From contig NC_018940.1 in NCBI RefSeq assembly GCF_000304475.1, forward strand, positions 248,001 to 312,000: DNA of 64,000 nt. The letters are read 5' to 3'. This stretch comes from Kazachstania africana CBS 2517. Taxonomy: Eukaryota; Ascomycota; Saccharomycetes; Saccharomycetales; Saccharomycetaceae. Numbering within the stretch: position 1 is the first letter of the stretch; the number at the start of each line of letters is the position of its first letter. The translations under genes were made by a program, and so were the position numbers. Below are positions 49,548 through 59,393 of this stretch, one piece after another. Below the pieces are notes generated by a model. It did no database searches and was not told the DNA's origin. It was given only the letters and a program-made list of their open reading frames with translations.

Positions 49548-52010
49548 CTATAAATTGATACACACGTCTGCGACAAACTCTTCTGAATCATTGAAGTTTA
49601 AATAATAACTGCTTTCTCCATCAGCATCATCTTTCATAATTCTTTCACATAAACTATTTGAATAAGAGGCCTTAATATCGCTATTCAATCTGCCAATCGT
49701 GATATGTGGGAACTTGTTGGAACATTCTAAACCCGTTATTGTCACGTTATCTTTATCCGTAACGCAATTAGTATCTTCAAATTTAACCATAACGGCAACA
49801 ATCTTATCATCCCAACATAATTTATCGAGTTTAAACTTCACTCTATAATCTGTCTTGAATAATGTCTCTTGATAATTATCCCTAGCTGATATCTCTGTCA
49901 ACTGAGGATCAAACTCTTTCAAATATTCCTTCCACAAAATTTTATCTCTTGGATCACCTCTTTTACCTTGCGCTACATGCGAAAGAGTAATATGGAAACC
50001 TGGTTGGAAAAGATTTTCATCTAGTAATTTTTCCAATGGTTCAAAATTGATACCATGATTATTAGAACTGTCATCCTCCATTAATTGCATGATTGCCACG
50101 ATCAATTTATCTTTATTGTCAAGATTTGCGGAAAAATATGCAGGGTTTATTTTTTTTGTTAGCTTATTATTCATATTCATCTCCTTTGTCTTTGATGGTA
50201 TCTTAAACTCTATGCTTTGCTTAAATGCATCTTCTAGTTCCATAGTCGTGGGCATTTTGGGTATTAATATCGGATATTTTTCATGAAGTTCATTAATAAT
50301 TGTCATGGAATTAATCAACGACGAATTTTCATGATTTTCATTATTCACATCAAGCTTAATTAATAAATCAAATAAATTGTCTGGAATTCTATCTTCAGCA
50401 ACAGGCTGAAATCTTTTCCAAAATCCGCTCATAATACCAACTACTTTCCGTTCACCATATTTATTTAGTTGAATAGTTTGATGATTATCTCCTCTTTGTA
50501 ACACTCTATTTACAGTAACATTCTTGATCCTATCTAGATCATCAATTGAATTGACAAATGAAATACCAATGATTTTGATATTTGTATCATACGAAAGGTA
50601 TTGTTCTTTGTATTGTTCTACCCATTCAAAAAGTTGTTTACGTTCTCTAAATTGATGATTATTTCTATCCACTATGACACACTTTGTATCGTCCTTCGTT
50701 AATAATTCCAAAGATCTTTTGATGAGAATTGCCTTGTCCTTCTTATTATGTATGTCATCGTTCTGAATATGACCCCAATTAAACAAATTCTTTAAAATTA
50801 AAGCTGTCGTGGTCTTGCCACAACCAATTACAGCAATTGGGAAGATTAGGAATTTAGTATTAGAATCGACTTTTTCATAATCGATGGAATTTTTAAATTC
50901 TAGTTCTTGTATCTTTTCATGATTCAAAATTTCAAAGCCTGTCATACCATAGGATTCTAGAAACATGTTTCTTAATTTTATTATACCAAATCCCTTCATA
51001 TATTCTTCACAGATAATTGGGTCATTTTCTAAAATAGGGATCACAAAATCAAGATATTTGTTAGTAATGAATTTATGCTTCTTGAAATTATAAACTCTGA
51101 TTCTATGCTCAATATAATCCTTAGTTACTTCTCGCCATTGTCTGTACATCAAATAAGGCTCTTCGAACTTGAATTTAAAAAAAAAGGCCTCAGCTCCTTC
51201 CAATCTGTGGCATCTAATCACAAAACCCTCAATTTCTTGATCATTGAAAGAACCCTTCGTTGAAACTGTCTCTAGGAACTTTCTCAATTCTGTGGTTGTA
51301 TCAATATTAAATGATTCGAGTTTATTGAATCCATATTTTTCAGCAAATGTATCAACTCTTTCCATAGCCCAAGTCTGGAATGTAATTTCATTAGGATTGA
51401 GACCATGTAAGTACAGACCTCTCTTGTCTCTTCCATATTCCAGAATATGTTCTTCAAAAGAGTCGTCACAATATTCTGCAACAGCAGTAACATTTTCCCT
51501 ATACAATGTGGTTGCAAACTCTTTAATATCAATATCGTGTCTCGTCAGTTGTTCGATGAGGAACTTTTCACCAGCTTCAGCATGATTCCTGTCTACATCA
51601 TCCCTGAACCCGGTCGAATGCTTAGAGCATACGACGAGTTCACCGTCTTCAAGCCCAGATATGAAAATAATGCAACCATTTGCCTTCACACTAACATTGT
51701 ATGGTCCTTTGGTATTTTGTTCGATCCATTCCCATCTGGTAAATGGGGTTTCATCTACGTTGAAGAATTTGTCATAACCTCTGGCAACAATACGCAAGTT
51801 ATCTGCAGAAGTAAAAAACCCACGTGCATTGATAGGTAAGGCAATCTTGTTAGGCTTACCATAATCCCATTCGTTGAATTTCCAACTGTTAATAACTTTA
51901 TCGCTATGAAACAATTTGCATGGGATCTTGATGGCTCTACCACGGTTTGGAAGGTGCGTCGAAGCTTCTAGTTTCGCTACCAGCTCGGCTACTGACTCTG
52001 CACCTGACAT
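49548..52010 (-). CDS. TRL1: tRNA ligase
   Basis: An 820-residue three-domain enzyme (827 in S. cerevisiae). The N-terminal adenylyltransferase has Lys109 in SVKANGCIIFISG. The central polynucleotide kinase has a P-loop IGCGKTTTA at about residue 393. The C-terminal 2H cyclic phosphodiesterase has HITLSH (about 673) and HITIGR (about 771). Known role: heals and seals tRNA exons after splicing, and joins HAC1 mRNA exons in the unfolded protein response. All catalytic motifs are present. ATG at 52010. Confidence 0.97.
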   Translation of the reverse strand: MSGAESVAELVAKLEASTHLPNRGRAIKIPCKLFHSDKVINSWKFNEWDYGKPNKIALPINARGFFTSADNLRIVARGYDKFFNVDETPFTRWEWIEQNTKGPYNVSVKANGCIIFISGLEDGELVVCSKHSTGFRDDVDRNHAEAGEKFLIEQLTRHDIDIKEFATTLYRENVTAVAEYCDDSFEEHILEYGRDKRGLYLHGLNPNEITFQTWAMERVDTFAEKYGFNKLESFNIDTTTELRKFLETVSTKGSFNDQEIEGFVIRCHRLEGAEAFFFKFKFEEPYLMYRQWREVTKDYIEHRIRVYNFKKHKFITNKYLDFVIPILENDPIICEEYMKGFGIIKLRNMFLESYGMTGFEILNHEKIQELEFKNSIDYEKVDSNTKFLIFPIAVIGCGKTTTALILKNLFNWGHIQNDDIHNKKDKAILIKRSLELLTKDDTKCVIVDRNNHQFRERKQLFEWVEQYKEQYLSYDTNIKIIGISFVNSIDDLDRIKNVTVNRVLQRGDNHQTIQLNKYGERKVVGIMSGFWKRFQPVAEDRIPDNLFDLLIKLDVNNENHENSSLINSMTIINELHEKYPILIPKMPTTMELEDAFKQSIEFKIPSKTKEMNMNNKLTKKINPAYFSANLDNKDKLIVAIMQLMEDDSSNNHGINFEPLEKLLDENLFQPGFHITLSHVAQGKRGDPRDKILWKEYLKEFDPQLTEISARDNYQETLFKTDYRVKFKLDKLCWDDKIVAVMVKFEDTNCVTDKDNVTITGLECSNKFPHITIGRLNSDIKASYSNSLCERIMKDDADGESSYYLNFNDSEEFVADVCINL

Positions 52011-52765
52011 TATAGACTAGAATGATTTCAAATAGTAGATAAGGCTGATTTTTCTGAACGTCACTTTGATTTATTCTTCTATATCTCATCGATTTATTTT
52101 TTTCAGGAACGGGTTCAAAAATTTCGAGAAATTCCTTCAATTAGGTAGATTTACAAATGAAAGATCAGCAATCCAGAGAGCTCATTCAGCACTCAACTAC
52201 TCATTTAGACGTATTGTCTGGTAGAAAGCAGAAATTTGAATGGCCGGGCCTTTTTTCCTCCAAAATTTGACGCATTTTTCATAGAGAAACCGCTTTACTT
52301 ATCGCAATTGTGATAACTAACGGCTTCACACGTTTTTATCTGAATATAAGTGATTGAACTTGCCATTGTCTTCACAGACCCAATGTGACTACATTTATGG
52401 AATTATATGCCTTGTTTTTTCTTTTTGATTTCTGGTATGCTGCCAACTTGCAGCTATTGCGCTACTAAAAAGCATTTGCCCAAGTCTTCTTGAATTTTGA
52501 GTTGGCACAACCTGTAAAATAAATGCCTAAACAAGTGTGATTCTTGCTTCAACCCCACGGTACCTCTTTTGAGCCGCGATTACTACTTAACTGCAGCCTC
52601 TTATACTTAGGCTACGCCATTCGAATCCTGTTCGGTTCATATTTTTTATATTTTTTCATTGAAAAATTAAATTTATGAGATTCAATTAGGAAGAAATGCT
52701 ATATGTAAAGGGAACCCAAGAATTATAATACTGGTAGCTCGGAGAAAATCGCCATTTCATACGGA
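52011..52765. other. TRL1/EXO70 divergent intergenic region
   Basis: A 755 bp gap. A segment near 52571-52640 superficially resembles a tRNA (T-loop-like TTCGAAT) but lacks a T stem. An ARS-consensus match at 52644-52654 lies in an AT-rich stretch. Nothing here can be called with confidence beyond promoter DNA for the two genes. Confidence 0.5.
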
Positions 52766-54700
52766 ATGAATGGGACAGAAGTTACTAATAATATCGCTAT
52801 TGATATAGACGAGGCTGATATACTGGTTTTATCACAAGGGCTGGAAAAATCCACCAAATTAGCGTACGAGATCAATAAATCATTGAAGAAAATATCCACA
52901 ACCTCCAGTCAATCCTCTAAGTTATTTACTCCTATCATATCAAGAAATAATAGACTTGTTACTTTACAAAGGAACATTGAAAGTACCATCAACTCTGTAG
53001 CATCCGTTAAGGACCTAGCTAAGGAAGCTTCCAAATATGAAATCATATTAAGAAAAGGTATCAACACTATAGGCTTGAAACAGTTCATCAAAGTTATACA
53101 TAAGCTGGATGATATGTTAGAAGACATCAAGTCTTCTAACGAACCCCAGAATTCCGAATTTCATGGTATCGTAAATCATTTAAATGATTTAATCAAATAT
53201 AGTGAGACGGAATTGAGACTATATTTTAGTGCAATATTGAATACAATTAAGCCGTTCGATCCCCAAATACATATGAATAAGAAAATCCCATTTCCTTATT
53301 ATGATGACCAAGAAATCGTCGAGCTGTCCAATATTTTAGATTATTTCTACAACAACTCTAAGGAGTCTCTAATTCAATCGGTCCTTGTATCGGAACGTTC
53401 AGATAAAATTTTGAGATGCATGGCTTTCCTTGAACCATTCTCAAAGCAAATTACTACTTCCAAGAATGCACCTTATGAAAAGGGAAGTAGTGGTATGATC
53501 AATTACACCGAAGCTTTATTGGGATTCATAGCCAATGAAAAATCCTTAATCGATGATATTTACTCCCAATATCCAAACTTGAAAGAATCAGTTGTAACTA
53601 CAATTCTAGCACCACTATTAAACAATTATGCAAAGCTTTTCCAAACAAATTTGAATCTGATTGAACAAAATTTGGACAATGTTTTATTCTTCACTTTTGA
53701 AATGGTAGAAACTCTCTCCAAGATTTTTAAAGCCCTAAGTTTCAATAAAGCTTTACAATCACTTGATTCGCTCAGACAATGCAATTCACAGGTTAAAAAA
53801 CTTACTAAATCAATTTTTGGTTTCACATTAGAAAGGGTTGTCAAAAAAGTTAATCAGCTGAATACGATTCCCAGCGATAATGGGGTTACTGAACCTACAG
53901 TTGACACCATGTCACGTTTAAGAAAGTTCAGTGAATTTAAAAGCGGTTGCATTAGTGCTATCGAATCTCTTGATAGGAGTGATTGGATTTCAAAATACGA
54001 TAACAAAAATTTCACTTTTAACTCTGAATTTTTGACGGTACTCAAAGCTAACGAAAAGGGTGAGCGACTATTTTCTAGCTTTGTTAGTGATACGATCGAC
54101 GTTCTTATTTTCCAGCTAGATAAAAAGGCTGAATTGATTTTGAATGAAACACACACCTCAGATAATCGTAATAGTAGTACTATTGAAAACGTTATCCATA
54201 CAGGATCACATGCTAGTAAGGATTCTAAGAAGCAGAGAATAGGTTTCTTTATCCTGATGAACCTCTCTTTAGTGGAACAAATCATTGAAAAATCTGAACT
54301 TAACTCAATACTAGGCAAAGAAGGACACGACAGGATAGAAAAATTAAAGAAAAGATATCTTGAATATATGATTTTAGATTGGAAGAAATTAACGGTGAAT
54401 TTATTGGATACTATTGTTATTGACACTTCAGGGACCAAGAAGACAAAGGATAAAGAACAAATAAAAGAAAAATTCAGAAAGTTCAATGATGGATTTGAAC
54501 ACCTTATATCAAAAAACAAACAATATAGACTTTCTGATCCTAGTCTGATGAAAAAACTAAGGTTTGAAATTTTAGCATTAGTCATTCCACTATACGAAAG
54601 ATTCTATAACAGGTACAAGGACTACTTCAAGAATCCAAGAAAACATGTTAAGTATACTCCTGATGAACTATCGAATACTATAAATCAATTAATTAAATAG
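52766..54700 (+). CDS. EXO70: Exocyst subunit Exo70
   Basis: A 644-residue protein (623 in S. cerevisiae). It opens with IDIDEADILVLSQGLEKSTK, has GIINYTEALLGF-type and SVASVKDLAKEASKYEIIL blocks, and ends KNPRKHVKYTPDELSNTINQ, which with other basic residues forms the PI(4,5)P2-binding end in the family. It is entirely helical rods. Known role: a peripheral exocyst subunit that anchors secretory vesicles at bud sites through phosphoinositides and Rho3/Cdc42. ATG at 52766. It converges with ALY2 (82 bp). Confidence 0.96.
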   Translation: MNGTEVTNNIAIDIDEADILVLSQGLEKSTKLAYEINKSLKKISTTSSQSSKLFTPIISRNNRLVTLQRNIESTINSVASVKDLAKEASKYEIILRKGINTIGLKQFIKVIHKLDDMLEDIKSSNEPQNSEFHGIVNHLNDLIKYSETELRLYFSAILNTIKPFDPQIHMNKKIPFPYYDDQEIVELSNILDYFYNNSKESLIQSVLVSERSDKILRCMAFLEPFSKQITTSKNAPYEKGSSGMINYTEALLGFIANEKSLIDDIYSQYPNLKESVVTTILAPLLNNYAKLFQTNLNLIEQNLDNVLFFTFEMVETLSKIFKALSFNKALQSLDSLRQCNSQVKKLTKSIFGFTLERVVKKVNQLNTIPSDNGVTEPTVDTMSRLRKFSEFKSGCISAIESLDRSDWISKYDNKNFTFNSEFLTVLKANEKGERLFSSFVSDTIDVLIFQLDKKAELILNETHTSDNRNSSTIENVIHTGSHASKDSKKQRIGFFILMNLSLVEQIIEKSELNSILGKEGHDRIEKLKKRYLEYMILDWKKLTVNLLDTIVIDTSGTKKTKDKEQIKEKFRKFNDGFEHLISKNKQYRLSDPSLMKKLRFEILALVIPLYERFYNRYKDYFKNPRKHVKYTPDELSNTINQLIK

Positions 54701-54782
54701 AATAGTATTAAGCGTTTAAGTATATATAAATTAAGTATAAAGAATAATAGTAAAGAAGAAAGAAAAGATCTCAAAAACAATA

Positions 54783-57677
54783 TTAAGTACAGGCTTTATT
54801 GATGCGTTTTAATAACTTACTCTCAGCTTCATTCACCAGTTTATCATTTGAATCTGTCAATTCTGACAGATTTACCAACGATTTATCTGTATTATTACTA
54901 TTATTCAAGGAAGTGCTCACATCATTACTCGCTGCTCGACATATATCGTTATCATCATTGTTACTGTAACTATCTTGCTCAAGTTCCGCAAACCTGAACG
55001 AGTTATGGTTGTACAATGAAGTGATATCGACTGAAGAGTCCAATGGTTCCATTGTGGATTGTAACATACTTTCTTCCATGCTAGTGGTATTAGTAGTATT
55101 TCTTTCTAGCAAAGGTTGTAACAAAATTGGATTGATTTGGGAAGAATTGGCCATGTCAATATATACCGATGACCTATTCGATGTCGCAACTGTGGCATTG
55201 TTAGAATTCAAAGTCCCTATAGCATTATCTCCTCCAATGGTCGTCGTTGGAGACAGATCGGTGGTATTATTTGAGGTCATAGGTCTTAAAATTGGCGATT
55301 GATTCTTCAATAAAATTGACGTTGGAACATTCTGGGATATGGAATTCGATCCACTGAAACTGAAATTTGATCCAATGTCAAAACTTTCATCATCACCATT
55401 GAAGGAATTCTCTAATTCTGCGTCCAGATTTAAGCTGGTCAATTCTGATCTGTGTACGGAGCTTGATTTCCGTCTATTGTTCATGAATACTTTGTCAAGA
55501 GATTTATTTAGTTTGATTCTTTGAAATTTTTTGGCAGTGTTATTCTTCAACAGGTCCAAACTACTATTAGTCCCACCTGCTCTTATTGAGTCAGTATATG
55601 ATGGTGGCTCTTCGGGCGGCTGGTCAAAATCTGGAGGTGGCGGAGAGGAAAAATCATTATCAAGTTGACCATTATCATCCAATATTAAGGATATCGGTCT
55701 CAATGATGGAGAATTTATTGGTGATAAAGGTATAGCTTGTGGTGAGGTCAATTCTTTTGGCACTCTTTCGGGGTAAAATAAGTTTGGCTTTAATGATGGC
55801 GATGATAAAATATCAATTTGATTCTCCTGGGAAGTGTTTTTGGAAAATTTGGCGTTTTTGTTTGTCTTATCATGTATGGTATTTGTTCTAGCAATTTGTC
55901 TATTACAGGTAATATTGATGTCTAATGGCTGAACTTCTGGTGAAAGTAATGGTGATAGAATGACTTCTTTTGGGAAAAAAATGTTAGAATTGTGGTATAA
56001 TTCCTGAGGTGTTGAGCCTTCAGATGATGGTACAGTGCCTTGATTAACGGAGAGATGGCTGTAATAACTGGGCAACAAAGTGTTTGCATGAGAACATAGC
56101 TTATGCAGAACATGGATTGGGGAATCGATACTAATTTCGTAATGTTTCCGCTTACCGTCAATATTTCTTGATAATCTAAGACAAATTTTGATCCAATGAT
56201 TTGCCTTTATATTATCATGTGCAGTATCTGGATGTAAACGCTGCGTCATATTTTGCTCTTTGAATTTATTTGGAACGAAGACTTTGAATTCAAATTCCTT
56301 ATTTGAGATTATACCATTATCATCATCATCGTCTGAATTTTCTTTCAATAAATTACCCATATATTTAGCTTTAGTTGAATGAATTAAGTTTGGGGGTAAA
56401 TTTTTCAATCTAGGTCCACAATGTTCAGCCAATAAAACTTTTTTAGTTGGTTCAACTCTATGAACTTTTTGACTCCTACAATAATATTCCATAGTCTCTG
56501 TAATGTAGACTCTAATTCTATGTAGAACGAGTTTATCTAAAGGAGCAAATTTGAAATGAATGGGTAAGAAAGCATCCAATATAATATCCTTCGATGCAAT
56601 TATAATATTATAATATAGAAGCTTTTCCCAGTCTCTGGAGATGACAATGGGTTCGCTTTCTTCTACTGAAGTGTCTGATTGTGTTCTAATGATACGTACT
56701 GGTAGTTTTGAGTTTATTGTATGTTTAAAATGGGTGAATTTCTCAACTGTAACCATCAGAGAATACTCAACAGAGCCAAAATCAGCCCTGATACTTTCAG
56801 GTAATGTTTGTGAGAGTGGTTGTTCAAATGGATAGATGTAGTCACCTGGTTGGAAGGTCAAAATGTCAGTGTTATTGTTTAAATTAAGAATATTATTAGT
56901 AGTATTATTGCTGCTTGTTAGTGATTTTACAGAAGGTGTAGCATCATTTGAAAATGTACTACTTAAAAGGTCCGAGATTAAAGTGTGTTTGGTGTTGCTA
57001 GTGCTAGAGATAGTACTGTAGGCGTCCTCGTTATTATTATTGGTGTTAAAATTATCATCATGACCGAAGGAGGCCACTCTTCTGAAAAGATTGAGAGGAG
57101 ACAGACTTCTTGCCTTCGAAGAAGAATTAGACGTTATCGAAGTAGCTGACAGGGCTCTTGTCCTAACCTTTCTTGGAGGAATAGGTTGTTGTTGTTCGAG
57201 TGAGGTTCTTGGCGAAAGATTTAAGGGAGATGTAATGTCAGTCGAATATGCAGGTTTATAAATAGAGGCACCGCTATTTGTTGGATTGATAGAAGACGAA
57301 TAGAATGGCCATACATGGTTGATTATATCTTTTGATTCTACAAATTCGTTTTTTTTGGGTGGGATACCTTCTGGCCAATCAGTTTTCGAGACACCTTTGA
57401 ATGTCAAAGTAATTGATTTCAATTTTATAGGTTTCAATACACGTATAATGAGCGAACCTCTAAGTAACGCGGGTGGTTTACCAGTATCATCCACTGGGTT
57501 AGTATGGGAACGAGATGATGGTTTAAAACCTTGTAAGAAAATAACCGGCTCAACTAATTTGACATAAACTTGCACGGTATTTGAATGGTTTAACGGTTCA
57601 TCGTCAATAGAAATAGTTATATCCTTTTCTGGAGGAAAAAGAGGCGCTGATAAAGTATTGAACTGAGTCTGTTTCAT
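54783..57677 (-). CDS. ALY2: Alpha-arrestin adaptor for Rsp5
   Basis: A 964-residue protein (Aly2 is 1046, Aly1 915 in S. cerevisiae). The N-terminal half is an arrestin-like fold: ISIDDEPLNHSNTVQVYVKL, TFKGVSKTDWPEGIPPK, FQPGDYIYPFEQPLSQTLPES. A PPSY motif (about residue 690) would recruit the WW domains of the ubiquitin ligase Rsp5. The C-terminal part is Ser/Asn-rich and probably phosphorylated. Known role: nutrient-controlled trafficking of permeases such as Gap1. Synteny (EXO70 on one side, TAX4 on the other) favours ALY2. ATG at 57677. Confidence 0.9.
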   Translation of the reverse strand: MKQTQFNTLSAPLFPPEKDITISIDDEPLNHSNTVQVYVKLVEPVIFLQGFKPSSRSHTNPVDDTGKPPALLRGSLIIRVLKPIKLKSITLTFKGVSKTDWPEGIPPKKNEFVESKDIINHVWPFYSSSINPTNSGASIYKPAYSTDITSPLNLSPRTSLEQQQPIPPRKVRTRALSATSITSNSSSKARSLSPLNLFRRVASFGHDDNFNTNNNNEDAYSTISSTSNTKHTLISDLLSSTFSNDATPSVKSLTSSNNTTNNILNLNNNTDILTFQPGDYIYPFEQPLSQTLPESIRADFGSVEYSLMVTVEKFTHFKHTINSKLPVRIIRTQSDTSVEESEPIVISRDWEKLLYYNIIIASKDIILDAFLPIHFKFAPLDKLVLHRIRVYITETMEYYCRSQKVHRVEPTKKVLLAEHCGPRLKNLPPNLIHSTKAKYMGNLLKENSDDDDDNGIISNKEFEFKVFVPNKFKEQNMTQRLHPDTAHDNIKANHWIKICLRLSRNIDGKRKHYEISIDSPIHVLHKLCSHANTLLPSYYSHLSVNQGTVPSSEGSTPQELYHNSNIFFPKEVILSPLLSPEVQPLDINITCNRQIARTNTIHDKTNKNAKFSKNTSQENQIDILSSPSLKPNLFYPERVPKELTSPQAIPLSPINSPSLRPISLILDDNGQLDNDFSSPPPPDFDQPPEEPPSYTDSIRAGGTNSSLDLLKNNTAKKFQRIKLNKSLDKVFMNNRRKSSSVHRSELTSLNLDAELENSFNGDDESFDIGSNFSFSGSNSISQNVPTSILLKNQSPILRPMTSNNTTDLSPTTTIGGDNAIGTLNSNNATVATSNRSSVYIDMANSSQINPILLQPLLERNTTNTTSMEESMLQSTMEPLDSSVDITSLYNHNSFRFAELEQDSYSNNDDNDICRAASNDVSTSLNNSNNTDKSLVNLSELTDSNDKLVNEAESKLLKRINKACT

Positions 57678-58298
57678 TTATTGGGTTCTTTTTTTATAGC
57701 ATGGATATGAAGATAGCTAAGGATAAATCAATGAATGATTTCTTCTGACGGGGAGGAGTGTAATAGGAATTTGAAGAAAGTACTCGTGGAAGTAACTGTT
57801 TTTTATGGATTGTAGATGTGTCGATACAGGGGAAACTTGCAATTCAATGAAGTCTTTTATAATTCAATGAACTTCTCGGGTTTAATCTAATTGCAAATGC
57901 TAACCTCTTCTGTTATCAATGTATCATCAAAATTTCGACTTGTGCCGTCGTCAGTGGAATCCGTGGGATTTTTTTAGCCCAAGAAACCGCCGAGGAAAAT
58001 TTCTTGAGCTAAAAACTTATTTCCCGCGGGTCGGTCTCGTAGGGTTGGAATGAAAGAAATATCAGGGCTGGGACGGGGCAAGCTGATCTGCAGAGGGGAT
58101 GGCGTTAGGGTTATAATAAAGAGGCCCGGGTTTATGTCACGTGGTAGATGTTGGGATGTTTGACTATCACGTGACAGAGTTTTCCGATTGCTTTCATACA
58201 TTTATTTACACAGTATACATGCCTCTTAAGATAAACGGATTCGTGGTCATCCGATAATAAGTAGCTTGAAATAACTGAAACTATAGGGTAAGATTTTG
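57678..58298. promoter_or_regulatory. Divergent ALY2/CWC23 promoter region
   Basis: A 621 bp gap with unusual GC-rich blocks. It contains a 16-bp-arm inverted repeat (57971-58015), an exact Tbf1 consensus TTAGGGTT (58105-58112), and two CACGTG E-boxes (58138-58143, 58168-58173) 30 bp apart, both in a Cbf1-like TCACGTG context. They lie about 125-195 bp upstream of the CWC23 ATG, so they most likely serve that gene. Confidence 0.65.
57971..58015. repeat. Inverted repeat, 15 of 16 arm positions paired
   Basis: The left arm 57971-57986 and right arm 58000-58015 pair at 15 of 16 positions (mismatch at 57979/58007), around a 13-base GC-rich loop containing CCGCCGA. It could extrude as a hairpin or be a dyad-symmetric protein site. 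Confidence 0.85.
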
Positions 58299-59132
58299 AT
58301 GTCCGAGAGTCTGTTGAAGCAAGTTATTCATGATGAACTGAATCTGTATAATTTATTGGAGTTACCACTGGACAAATTTACGAAAATTTCCACTGCGGAT
58401 TTAAAGAGGCAGTACAGGAAACTGTCACTGAAATATCATCCAGACAAGACGACAGATCAAAATGCTGAAAGGTTCCACGCTGTGTCAATGGCGATGCAGA
58501 TTCTGGGAGAAGATCATTTGAGGTCCGTTTACGATAAATGGTTGGGACAGTACATTCGAGACAATAAAGATAGGAATAAAATGATTACCAGGTTGAAAAC
58601 TAGGGAGAGAGCACCGCAGAAGAAAAGCGGGCATTACGATCTCAATGAAATGCAGAAATATGGTGAACAATTGCGTAAATTGAAACATTTCAGAATGAGT
58701 TATGGTGATTGGCAGCATTTAAATCTTGACACCGACCCAGAAGAACACAGCCTATATGACTCGTGTACGTTACGTTTTGAAGTTTGGAATGAAAAGTTAA
58801 AATTAAGAAATAATCAAGAGCTGAAGGATTACGTCTTAAAGAAATTTAATTTTGTAACAGATGAAATATTCGATGTCTATTATTCCGAGAGAAATGAGTA
58901 TCGTTCTCACGACAGCAATGTACTAGCCATCTACGTAGTGTTCAAAACTCCATTACAGTCTCGAAAAGAGTTCGATCAATGCCGAAATCTATTGGACGAT
59001 GAAGTGATTGACGTATCGCCAAGAACTCCTCTACATTACTACCCAGAACCACAGGAAAACTTAAAATTCAAACTTGATGACAATATTCTTAATGCAATCA
59101 ATGACCACCAAGACCCAATCGTCATAGACTAA
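58299..59132 (+). CDS. CWC23: Spliceosome-associated J protein
   Basis: A 277-residue protein (283 in S. cerevisiae). A J domain covers about residues 17-85 with HPD at 47-49 (LSLKYHPDKTTDQNAERFHA), and the C-terminal region matches Cwc23 (SYGDWQHL; DVSPRTPLHYYPEP). Known role: interacts with Ntr1 in the lariat-intron spliceosome disassembly step; the C-terminal part is essential, while the J domain is mostly dispensable. In S. cerevisiae it is YGL128C on chromosome VII, so its position between ALY2 and TAX4 is a synteny insertion. The ATG at 58299 is used. Confidence 0.92.
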   Translation: MSESLLKQVIHDELNLYNLLELPLDKFTKISTADLKRQYRKLSLKYHPDKTTDQNAERFHAVSMAMQILGEDHLRSVYDKWLGQYIRDNKDRNKMITRLKTRERAPQKKSGHYDLNEMQKYGEQLRKLKHFRMSYGDWQHLNLDTDPEEHSLYDSCTLRFEVWNEKLKLRNNQELKDYVLKKFNFVTDEIFDVYYSERNEYRSHDSNVLAIYVVFKTPLQSRKEFDQCRNLLDDEVIDVSPRTPLHYYPEPQENLKFKLDDNILNAINDHQDPIVID

Positions 59133-59269
59133 TCTATCTTCGTGATCTTTTTGCCAACCATTTAAACCACTATATAATAATATTTTTTTTTTTTCATGTT
59201 ACGAGCGATGAGGTTCTTCTCGGTGTTTTTACCCTTTCTGCAAGGGCCAGCATTTCAAAGTAGATATAT

Positions 59270-59393
59270 ATGGAAGACTCTTGAACAGAGCTATTTCGAA
59301 TAATTCATCAGTGTGATAGGTGGTATGGACAGAAATTATGGCATTAGGCAATACAAGCAAGAAAAAAACGAGAAATCAAGCTCTACTGAATGA
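59270..59393 (+). promoter_or_regulatory. Two upstream ORFs in the TAX4 leader
   Basis: A four-codon frame (59270-59284, MEDS) and a 22-codon frame (59325-59393) precede the TAX4 ATG at 59338; the second overlaps it out of frame. They matter only if transcription starts upstream of them. Such uORFs usually lower translation of the main frame. Confidence 0.4.

Noticed and set aside
52571..52640. tRNA-like stretch with TTCGAAT and a partial acceptor pairing
   Set aside because: The five bases before and after the supposed T loop do not pair, and no A box or D arm is visible.
53854..54585. 243-codon frame antisense to EXO70
   Set aside because: It lies wholly inside a conserved gene on the other strand and is a mirror of its codon use.
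57974..58201. 75-codon minus-strand frame between ALY2 and CWC23
   Set aside because: It runs through the inverted repeat, Tbf1 site and E-boxes of the promoter and has no family resemblance.
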